From: Candidatus Hydrogenedentota bacterium
GTDB lineage: Bacteria; Hydrogenedentota; Hydrogenedentia; Hydrogenedentales; SLHB01
Assembly (NCBI GenBank): GCA_029552745.1
Contig: JAKPDK010000160.1
Location: 62,001 to 126,000, forward strand
Reading direction: 5' to 3'
Length of the DNA: 64,000 nt
The notes beneath the pieces are model-generated. The model was not told the DNA's origin. It made no database searches and worked only from the letters and a program-made list of their open reading frames with translations. Position numbers and translations under genes: made by a program. Below, piece by piece: positions 36,523 to 44,006 of this stretch; position 1 is the stretch's first letter, and each line of letters starts with the position of its first letter.

Positions 36523-37830
36523 TTAGGGCTGTTGTTCGGCAAGTTCGCGCAAATAGTCCCACGAATAAATTCCAGTCGTGTGCCCATCACTCCAATGAAA
36601 GGCAACGGCGTAATTTCCGAGGAACTGCATGTCTTCAACCCAGACATCGGGGGGTACATCAGACGGGTCAAGAGTTCTTTCGTGTGTCATTTCATCCACA
36701 CATCTCGCGCACGGACATGCACAGCGAAGGGCATAATTGCTAAATGACTTCTCGTAACCATCAGGCCATCGTATTATCACGCTGTCGGGTACCGGCGTCA
36801 CCTCCGGCCTCGCCGCAGGTTTTACTCGACTTTTTCCTACCGCACGGTGCACTTGTTCCGCCAATAAAGCGAACGCTTCCACCGAACTACCCGCTTCCCG
36901 AGATGACGCGTCCGAAAGATTCGGGAGGATAGGCAATTCTGCCAAGGTCGGCAAACCAAAACGACTCTCAATAGCTTGACGACTTCGCCCAAATGGGTAA
37001 TGAACCTTATGGCATGAATCGCATTGGAACGAACTCATGTTTTCCACCACCCCTAGAACAGGTACATTGACTTTTTCAAACATCACGATCCCACGTGCAA
37101 CATCTACCAAGGAAAGGGCTTGAGGAGTAGTCACGATGATCGCACCGTCTAGAGACAATTGTTGAACCAAAGTGAGCTGCACGTCTCCCGTACCGGGCGG
37201 CATATCGATGATCAAATAATCCAATGCACCCCATTGGGTTTGGTGAATCAACTGAGTTAAGTAATTGGAAACGATTGGACCACGCAAAACCGCTGGGGAA
37301 TCACCTAACACAAACCCCAAAGACATCACCGCCAACCCGTCGAGGTCCGCGGGAATAATGAAGTTCCCTTCGATTCGAATCGGTGCGTGTTGCACTTTGA
37401 ATAAAGTGGGCGCTGAGGGACCATAAATGTCAGCATCCAGCAAACCCACGGCAAGGCCCTCGCGTTGCATCGCCCGAGCAAGATAGGCTGCCACAGTGGA
37501 TTTCCCCACCCCACCTTTACACGCTGAAACTGCAACAACACATTTCACGCCGTCTAACGTTTTGAGGTTTTGGCTCGCCGGCTTACGAGCAGCGGCACTG
37601 AGCGACACATTGACCGATGTCACACCGGGCAACTGCCCGATGATATCCTTGCATTGTGCCCGAAATTTTTCGCGAACGGGACAAGCAGGTGTTGTAAGCT
37701 CCAAACGTAAACTAACGTCGCCGCCGGAGATGGATATATCTTTGACGAACCCCAACGAGACTATGTCTTGACCCAAGTCCGGGTCGATGACCACTCGTAA
37801 TGCCTCAAGAATCATTTCCTCTGTCAACAT
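36523..37830 (-). CDS. mrp: Mrp/ApbC-family Fe-S carrier ATPase with C-terminal DUF971 domain
   Basis: Carries or assembles iron-sulfur clusters. The 435 residues have three parts: an N-terminal MIP18/DUF59 domain (about 1-80, with TTPACPVREKF), the P-loop ATPase with deviant Walker A KGGVGKST (105-112) and the CxxC (Cys270, Cys273) that binds a bridging cluster, then a DUF971 domain (about 348-430) with a Cys cluster CACPCARC (370-377). This order is the same as in the plant chloroplast Fe-S scaffold HCF101. AAAGGA lies 8 bases before the ATG. It is followed on the minus strand by nothing closely linked; a small zinc-ribbon gene lies upstream on the same strand. Confidence 0.93.
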   Translation of the reverse strand: MLTEEMILEALRVVIDPDLGQDIVSLGFVKDISISGGDVSLRLELTTPACPVREKFRAQCKDIIGQLPGVTSVNVSLSAAARKPASQNLKTLDGVKCVVAVSACKGGVGKSTVAAYLARAMQREGLAVGLLDADIYGPSAPTLFKVQHAPIRIEGNFIIPADLDGLAVMSLGFVLGDSPAVLRGPIVSNYLTQLIHQTQWGALDYLIIDMPPGTGDVQLTLVQQLSLDGAIIVTTPQALSLVDVARGIVMFEKVNVPVLGVVENMSSFQCDSCHKVHYPFGRSRQAIESRFGLPTLAELPILPNLSDASSREAGSSVEAFALLAEQVHRAVGKSRVKPAARPEVTPVPDSVIIRWPDGYEKSFSNYALRCACPCARCVDEMTHERTLDPSDVPPDVWVEDMQFLGNYAVAFHWSDGHTTGIYSWDYLRELAEQQP

Positions 37831-37895
37831 AGACTATTTCCTTTCATGAATGGATGAAGAGACTAGCGTCATCGGTTGAGAGCGCATTTAATAGA

Positions 37896-38240
37896 TCAAC
37901 CCATTACAGGCTTCTCAAATTCCAACCCACAGTAGAGACACTTCCAGTGCTTTGACGAAGAAATACGACCGCAACGAGGACAACGTAACGGTACGCGGCT
38001 AATTTTTTCGTCCGGAATGCCGTCACGCAGATCTATTTCCTGAGCCTTTTTTTCAAGGTCCGCATCTTGAACGCCAAGCTTTTCCCGTAACAACTCCCAC
38101 ATTGCCTGCGACAATAAACGCAGTCGTTCCACCTCGTGCTCCAAATCTTTTATTTGGGAAGGAAGATTTGCCACGTTAGGAGACACGTCCGAGGTTTGCC
38201 TGGAAGGAACAGGGTTAGGAACTTGAAAAAGAAAACTCAT
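37896..38240 (-). CDS. small coiled-coil zinc-ribbon protein
   Basis: A 114-residue protein of unknown function. The ATG at 38240 is chosen because GGAGG lies 9 bases upstream; the frame opens earlier, at 38267, without support. It has a Pro/Ser-rich start, then a coiled coil (about 35-60, IKDLEHEVERLRLLSQAMWELL), then a C-terminal zinc ribbon with CPRC and CLYC pairs. It is probably an adaptor or scaffold. It precedes the Mrp gene on the same strand with a 65-base gap and may share its transcript. Confidence 0.65.
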   Translation of the reverse strand: MSFLFQVPNPVPSRQTSDVSPNVANLPSQIKDLEHEVERLRLLSQAMWELLREKLGVQDADLEKKAQEIDLRDGIPDEKISRVPLRCPRCGRISSSKHWKCLYCGLEFEKPVMG

Positions 38241-38634
38241 TGTACATTCCTCCGTCCCGCATTTCACCCTTTGAATCCAAATTCATTAGGGCTTGCGGGA
38301 ATATTTCGTTAGTATACACGGCCATGTAACTCCTAATCGAATTCAAGTACTGTGCCATAAAAAAGACTCTTGAAACCATTTATGCAGTTACAACATCTTT
38401 TTGCATAACTCCAAAGTTTTCGTCGGGTATTTCAATGGCAGACGAGTACGGGTGTTGAATCGTAAGACGCCATCTTGACATTTACAAAGAGGCGGAGTAG
38501 CATTCTTTTCAATAAAAGGGCAAGGGATTGTTATAAATCCTTGTGGTACATAGAGAAAATCGCCAAAAGAGGTACAAGTTGTTCGTCCTTTCGGTCTACG
38601 TTCCGTAGGTCTTTTTCCCCAAAAAGGTGACAAT
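38241..38634. other. divergent intergenic region before the ABC transporter
   Basis: No gene is seen. The opposite-strand reading frame from 38388 to 38738 overlaps the transporter start and has no ribosome binding site. Possible -35/-10 pairs (for example TTGCGG at 38293 with TATACA at 38313) have a 14-base spacer and are weak. AAGGTGA directly precedes the transporter ATG. Confidence 0.45.
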
Positions 38635-41559
38635 ATGTTAGATGCGGACTCATTACAAATAAAGCGCCCGCTTCCTCCTCTTATTGTTAAAGCCTTAGAA
38701 CACCGGAATATGAAGGTAGATGACCTTCTCGTCTCCACGGATACGGATCTTCAAATCTCCGGTGAATATGCAGAATCATGGATTATAGTCGACAAAGAGT
38801 ATGTGCTGGTCTACTTTGTCGATGAAGAGACCAACGAGGCGCTTCTTCTAAAAGAAATCCCCATAAAAACCGTAGAGACGGCACGTGCCGACACCCGAGT
38901 CGGCTCCGGGTTCATCGAAGTCAAGCGCAACGGCGTTTTCGAAGAGCTTCTGCGCTTTTCAAACAAAAATGCAGATAAATTCGCCAAGGTGACTTCCATC
39001 ATCAAGTCCCTCGCGGAAGGAAGACAGATTCACACTCTCCCCGAAAAAGAGGAACGAATCGGGCGTTGCGAGAAATGTGGGGTACGTCTTCCCGACAGAA
39101 ACATGAAAATATGCCCGAAATGTTTGAAACGCGGCGCCGTATTTCTCCGGTTTTTAAAACGCACAAAAGGGTACTGGCCCCAGATGGTCATCGCCATGCT
39201 TCTGGTCATTGCCAGTATTGTGATCTCCCTTGTGCCAGCACAACTGATGGCTGTCTTGCTAGACAATGTATTCGGAGAAGCGCCCATTAAACCTTGGTTT
39301 GCTATCCTTGTGAATGCACTGGGTATGCAAGACGCCGAACAATATCGGGACGATTGGCTCTACATCGTAGTAGGTTTTCTTGCAGCAGCCACGCTGCTGG
39401 GCTCTATCATAGGCTCTCTTCGTGAAACGTTGGCGATGTGGATTAACAACCAACTCGGTTACGAACTTCGCCGCGATGTCTTTCAGAAACTTCAAGAATT
39501 AGCCATACGCTATCACGATACTCACCCTGTCGGAAGTTTAATGACGCGATGCACTCAAGACATTGAGGCGTTGCAGGGGTTCATTAACCAAATTACTTCA
39601 GGTTTCGGTTACCAAATCATTCAATTGGCGATTGTGGCAACGGCGATGTTAACCGTAGACGCAAAATTGACCTTTTATGCCGTATTACCAGCGCCCATCG
39701 TGATGTTTTGCACGGTGAAGTTTTATCATTTTATCGTGCCCCGCTGGCGCAAATACTGGACGACGCGTTCCAATCTCTCCAACATGCTGCATGGCACATT
39801 AAACGGCATCCGCGTTGTAAAGGCTTTCGCTCAAGAACATAGAGAAGCGGAACGTTTTAGCCAATTCAGCGGGCGTTTCCGCGATGCCGGCCTCGAGATA
39901 GGCTACCCGAGTGCATGGTTCTATCCGGCAATGGGCTGGGTATTCCAACTCGGCAGTTACGTGGTATGGATTGTCGGCGGTTGGGCAGTTCTCCATAGTT
40001 CGGGTACAGCGTCGGCGCATACGGCAGGCACCCTGATCATGTTCTTGGGGTACCTTGGAATGTTTTACGCCCCGTTGAACTCCCTCACTCAAATGTCCAC
40101 TTGGTTCACCCAATTTACCACTCAGGCGCATCGGGTATTTGAAGTGCTTGATGAAGAGCCTGAAGTCACCGAAAATGATCAAGCCGTGGATATCGAAATC
40201 CAAGGCGCTATTCAGTTTAAGAACGTGACCTTCGGATATGATCCCCACATCCCTGTACTGCAAGACGTCTCGTTCAAAGTAGACCCCGGCGAAATGGTAG
40301 GAATCGTGGGACACAGCGGCAGTGGTAAATCTACAACTGTCAATTTAATCATGCGGTTTTACGAACCAACAGAAGGCGAAGTCACTATTGATAACGTAGA
40401 TATTCGCACCATCAAAAAGTTGTGCTTGCGACGCCAAATCGGTTTCGTGGCGCAAGATCCTTTCCTCTTCCGTGGGACAATCGCCGAAAACATCGCTTAC
40501 GGCAATCCCCGTGTTGCACCGCAGCAAATTCTCAATGCCGCCTTAGCCGCCAACGCCCATATGTTTATTACCCGTATCCACGACGGGTACGACAAACTTC
40601 TCGGAGAACACGGCGCGGGACTATCTGGAGGAGAGCGCCAGCGCGTGGCTATCGCCCGGGCGCTGGTACACAATCCCCGCATTCTCATTCTCGATGAAGC
40701 GACCTCAAGTGTAGATACCATTGCCGAGCGAGAAATTCAGCGCGCCTTAGAAGCACTAAGCCTCGGAAGAACCACAATTGCCGTCGCACACAGACTTTCC
40801 ACGCTTCGGAACTGCGATAGAATTATCGTCTTTGAAGAAGGACGCATTCGCGAGCAAGGCACCCACGAGGAACTCATGGCACTAAACGGAATCTATAAGA
40901 AGCTCGTCGATATCCAAACGCAGTTGACCAGCGATACGGCCACCACGGTTGACAATCTGGTGGCTACAGACCAACTGGCTAAAGCTGAAGGAACGGAGGT
41001 CCTTACTCAAGTAAGCCGTGAAGAAAAACTAGAACGCCGACGCCGTCTTGAAATACCCAAGATAAGATATCTGGATCCTAAAGATCTGCGGGTTTATTCA
41101 AAAGACGTCGGTGGCATGCGGGTCGAGTACAAAGACGAAGTCTACGATAACGTCCATGCATATCGGTGCTTTCCCATTTCTCGTCCCAGTGAGTTTATCG
41201 CCCTCTGGACGGGCCAATCGGCACTGGAACACAAGGAAATCGGCATGATAAGACGTCTTAAGGAATTACTGCCGAGTTCCCGGTTGGCAGTGGAACACGA
41301 ACTGGCAAAGCGTTACTTTATCCATTATGTCAAATCAATCAAAAATATCTCGGAAGAAATGGGCTTCCTTGTCTGGCAAGTGGAAACCGATAAGGGAGAA
41401 ATGGAATTCCTCACGCGCCGTTACGATCGCAGTTCCATCATTGAAATTGGAACGAAGGGTTATATTCTTGTCGATGTAGACAACAACCGATACGAAATCG
41501 AAGAACTTGATCTACTTGACGCGGCAAGCAAAGCTAAATTCATGGCGTTTTATTGGTAA
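38635..41559 (+). CDS. ABC exporter with PH-like, zinc-ribbon and DUF1854 domains
   Basis: A 974-residue half-transporter with unusual added parts. Residues about 30-130 look like a PH-like beta domain (YAESWIIVDKEYVLVYFV, EVKRNGVFEELLRF). A four-Cys zinc ribbon follows (Cys145, 148, 160, 163). The exporter-type membrane domain is about 180-480. The ATPase has Walker A GHSGSGKST (559-567), signature LSGGE (664-668) and Walker B ILILDEA. A C-terminal DUF1854 domain covers about 808-974. DUF1854 is known from ABC exporters in other bacteria, including ones linked to cyanophycin genes. As a half-transporter it probably works as a homodimer. Substrate unknown. No peptidase or cyanophycin gene is nearby. 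Confidence 0.88.
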   Translation: MLDADSLQIKRPLPPLIVKALEHRNMKVDDLLVSTDTDLQISGEYAESWIIVDKEYVLVYFVDEETNEALLLKEIPIKTVETARADTRVGSGFIEVKRNGVFEELLRFSNKNADKFAKVTSIIKSLAEGRQIHTLPEKEERIGRCEKCGVRLPDRNMKICPKCLKRGAVFLRFLKRTKGYWPQMVIAMLLVIASIVISLVPAQLMAVLLDNVFGEAPIKPWFAILVNALGMQDAEQYRDDWLYIVVGFLAAATLLGSIIGSLRETLAMWINNQLGYELRRDVFQKLQELAIRYHDTHPVGSLMTRCTQDIEALQGFINQITSGFGYQIIQLAIVATAMLTVDAKLTFYAVLPAPIVMFCTVKFYHFIVPRWRKYWTTRSNLSNMLHGTLNGIRVVKAFAQEHREAERFSQFSGRFRDAGLEIGYPSAWFYPAMGWVFQLGSYVVWIVGGWAVLHSSGTASAHTAGTLIMFLGYLGMFYAPLNSLTQMSTWFTQFTTQAHRVFEVLDEEPEVTENDQAVDIEIQGAIQFKNVTFGYDPHIPVLQDVSFKVDPGEMVGIVGHSGSGKSTTVNLIMRFYEPTEGEVTIDNVDIRTIKKLCLRRQIGFVAQDPFLFRGTIAENIAYGNPRVAPQQILNAALAANAHMFITRIHDGYDKLLGEHGAGLSGGERQRVAIARALVHNPRILILDEATSSVDTIAEREIQRALEALSLGRTTIAVAHRLSTLRNCDRIIVFEEGRIREQGTHEELMALNGIYKKLVDIQTQLTSDTATTVDNLVATDQLAKAEGTEVLTQVSREEKLERRRRLEIPKIRYLDPKDLRVYSKDVGGMRVEYKDEVYDNVHAYRCFPISRPSEFIALWTGQSALEHKEIGMIRRLKELLPSSRLAVEHELAKRYFIHYVKSIKNISEEMGFLVWQVETDKGEMEFLTRRYDRSSIIEIGTKGYILVDVDNNRYEIEELDLLDAASKAKFMAFYW

Positions 41560-41580
41560 TCAGTCTGGTTTCCTTACCAT
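41555..41580. terminator. weak hairpin between convergent genes
   Basis: TGGTAA and TTACCA form a 6-bp stem around a 14-base loop, spanning the transporter stop codon and the convergent lipoprotein gene's end. No T run is seen, so the terminator call is tentative. Confidence 0.25.
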
Positions 41581-41714
41581 GTAAAGTAGTCTCGCACATT
41601 TTGGATCCCTTTCTTCACGTCCGTGCGAAATCCCCGTGCCGTGTTGCATCCCGAAAGGGCGGTAAGCAACAACAACACAAGTATAAACATATTTCTCAAC
41701 CTCACCTTATTCAT
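41574..41714 (-). CDS. entericidin-like small lipoprotein
   Basis: A 46-residue protein inside a longer reading frame. The ATG at 41714 has AGGGAG about 10 bases upstream. A short basic start is followed by a hydrophobic stretch and a lipobox LSGC, so it should be processed and lipid-anchored at Cys22. The mature part (NTARGFRTDVKKGIQNV) matches the entericidin A/B family pattern (small bacteriolytic or antidote lipoproteins, often single copies of unclear role). It lies 25 bases after the glycosyltransferase gene on the same strand. Confidence 0.7.
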   Translation of the reverse strand: MNKVRLRNMFILVLLLLTALSGCNTARGFRTDVKKGIQNVRDYFTW

Positions 41715-41739
41715 CGAAATTAAACTCCCTGAAACAGAG

Positions 41740-42834
41740 TCATCCTTCTTTCTGTTTTCGTAATAACTCATTATAGATCTCGAGATATTCGGACACCATA
41801 TGGTCCACGTGAAAATGTTTCTCTGCAAATTCTCTGGCACGTTCCGCCATCGCCCGTGCCAAATCAACGTCATGCAGAAGTCGTAATAAAGCTTTCGCTA
41901 GTCCGCTCGCGTCTCCCACCGGCACTAATAACCCCGTTTCTTCGTGTTGCACCACTTCCGGGATGCCGCCCGCGGCACACGCCACAATGGGTGTTCCACA
42001 AAACATTGCTTCAATTAAGGCACTACCCAGGCCCTCCATCTTGCTCGACAAAACAAAAATATCTGCCCGACGAATCAGTTGCGGAACATCGTTACGATAA
42101 CCCAAAAGATGAACATGTGCTTGCAGACCTAATTGACCAATCTGTGTCTCAATTTGAGATCGCAGATCTCCCTCACCAGCCAACAACAGATGAACCTGGG
42201 GATTTTCCTTGACGACGAGTTTCATGGCAGAAAGAAGCGTGGCATGGTCCTTGTGACCCACAAGAGCAGCCGGACAAATCAACACGCGACTGTCTTTTGG
42301 AAGCTCCAGGTCTTCCAGTTTGCTCGGCGTAACATCAAGACGCCGTGGATCTTGAGCACTATAAATGACGCGTATTTTATTGGGTGCCACCCCATACTGC
42401 TCCAATACCTGACGAATACATCCGGATATAGCCACGATACAGTCTGCACGGCTGTACTTCCACCGCGTAAACCAATTTCGCGACGGCGCAAAATCAACTC
42501 GACGCGTGACCACCACTTTTCCGCGACGGGCTATCCAGCATGCCAAACAGGCGATGGCGTGGGTGTGGCTAGTATGGGCATGAACAATATCTACCCTTCG
42601 TTTTCGAATAAGACGGGCAAGTGAACTCGCCGTGAAAAGGTCCCACTCCCCCAGAAAAGGCATGGGTACCAACTCACAGTTCGGCAAACCACGCAGACGC
42701 TCTAAAAATATCCCTCCCTTTTTGCCGGAAACAAGGACTTTCTGCCCTCTCTCTACGATGCCCCGAATCAAATAGGCGGCTTGCTGTTCACCGCCTCGCC
42801 AACCTCGTTGCTCATCCAAATGCAATGTAATCAC
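41740..42834 (-). CDS. glycosyltransferase family 4 (GT4), second gene of the pair
   Basis: Adds a sugar from a nucleotide-sugar donor; cytoplasmic or membrane-associated. The 364 residues show the GT-B fold with a Glyco_transf_4-type N-terminus and the GT4 E-x7-E motif (SKMEGLGSALIEAMFCGTP), followed by ACAAGGIPEVV. The start is GTG, overlapping the previous gene's stop (GTGA). With the preceding GT4 it is probably part of assembly of a surface polysaccharide or lipopolysaccharide core. Donor and acceptor cannot be told. Confidence 0.88.
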   Translation of the reverse strand: MITLHLDEQRGWRGGEQQAAYLIRGIVERGQKVLVSGKKGGIFLERLRGLPNCELVPMPFLGEWDLFTASSLARLIRKRRVDIVHAHTSHTHAIACLACWIARRGKVVVTRRVDFAPSRNWFTRWKYSRADCIVAISGCIRQVLEQYGVAPNKIRVIYSAQDPRRLDVTPSKLEDLELPKDSRVLICPAALVGHKDHATLLSAMKLVVKENPQVHLLLAGEGDLRSQIETQIGQLGLQAHVHLLGYRNDVPQLIRRADIFVLSSKMEGLGSALIEAMFCGTPIVACAAGGIPEVVQHEETGLLVPVGDASGLAKALLRLLHDVDLARAMAERAREFAEKHFHVDHMVSEYLEIYNELLRKQKEG

Positions 42835-44006
42835 GCCAAATCGTCCGATAAAACGCCCGGATGTTGGTCCCGATGAATCTGTAGCGCCTTTTCATAAGCC
42901 TCTAGCGTTCTTTCGGCAAAGCATTCCACCGTGAACTCTTGAAGCACTCGGTTTCGGCCCGCTTCCCCCATTCTCCGTCTCAAGTCTGGATCTTGCACAA
43001 GCCGTTGGATCGCTTCTCGCAGAGGCTCGACCTGTCCCGCTGCAACAATAAACCCTTCTTCACCATCGGTGAGGATCTCGGGCAACCCACCATAATTTGA
43101 GGCGATGACGGGCACCCCACATGCCATTAATTCTTTCAAACTGAACGATGAAGTGTCACAGTCTATCGAAGGCTGAACGCCGATGTCGACAGCCTGTATC
43201 ACGCGCTCCATGTCCGTTCGATAACCAGCAAAGTGAACTGTATCACCTACATCCAGTTCTTTGACCAACGACTCCAGCTCCATGCGCAAGATTCCTTCAC
43301 CCAAAACCAAAATACGGAGAAACGGAAATTCTTTGATCAAAGGTTGAACCGCACGAAATAGGATCGCGTGCCCCTTTGCAGGTACCAAGCGAGCCACAAT
43401 ACCTACCACCAGATGATGTGGCTCATACCCAAACTCTCGACGCGCCTCTTCCCGAACGGTGATTCTAGGAGCAAAAATCCCAGCGTCGACTCCATTATGA
43501 ATTGTGATCAAACGATTCCCATCAAAACAGTCATGAACAGCAAGTTTTTTTCTGACAATGTCACAAACTACGATTTGTAGCGTCGTCCAATTCTTGTTGA
43601 GAATCCGATTTGGAAATGAAACGGCAACGGGATAGGTATTATGGCGAGTGCGAATTACGGGAAAAGGAGAACCCATCAAGCGGTTGGTCATCGCAGAGAT
43701 CCAATGGTCTTGAGAACCGTTAGCGTGGATAACGTCAGGACGAAACTTTCTCAAAGCCCCCGACATGGTGAGGACATCGCTGACCCACGAACCTAAACGA
43801 AGGCCCCCGCGAAATACAAAACTGTCTATGACTTCAGCGCCCGTATGCTTTGCCGTATCTACCAAAATGCTTCCTGGCTTACACCCGATGATAACTTCAT
43901 GCCCCAATCGAACGAGTTGCTCCGTTAGATTCCTCACATAACGGACCTGTCCCCCACCCTTCATGTGGGGATCCGTAATAAGAACACGCAACTTCACTGA
44001 AGACAC
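42831..44006 (-). CDS. glycosyltransferase family 4 (GT4), first gene of the pair
   Basis: A 391-residue GT-B transferase. N-terminal LRVLITDPHMKGGGQVRYVRNL is the Glyco_transf_4-type donor-cleft start; the E-x7-E region is CDTSSFSLKELMACGVP, where the first Glu is replaced by Ser, followed by SNYGGLPEIL. The start is uncertain: GTG at 44006, or GTG at 43997, whose GTGA would overlap the upstream stop just as at the next junction. Both glycosyltransferases lie directly downstream of the large unrecognised gene, so all three form one operon. Confidence 0.85.
   Translation of the reverse strand: MSSVKLRVLITDPHMKGGGQVRYVRNLTEQLVRLGHEVIIGCKPGSILVDTAKHTGAEVIDSFVFRGGLRLGSWVSDVLTMSGALRKFRPDVIHANGSQDHWISAMTNRLMGSPFPVIRTRHNTYPVAVSFPNRILNKNWTTLQIVVCDIVRKKLAVHDCFDGNRLITIHNGVDAGIFAPRITVREEARREFGYEPHHLVVGIVARLVPAKGHAILFRAVQPLIKEFPFLRILVLGEGILRMELESLVKELDVGDTVHFAGYRTDMERVIQAVDIGVQPSIDCDTSSFSLKELMACGVPVIASNYGGLPEILTDGEEGFIVAAGQVEPLREAIQRLVQDPDLRRRMGEAGRNRVLQEFTVECFAERTLEAYEKALQIHRDQHPGVLSDDLA

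Noticed and set aside
38388-38738. 116-residue minus-strand frame covering the intergenic region before the ABC transporter
   Set aside because: It overlaps the transporter start, has Cys/Arg-rich random composition and no ribosome binding site.
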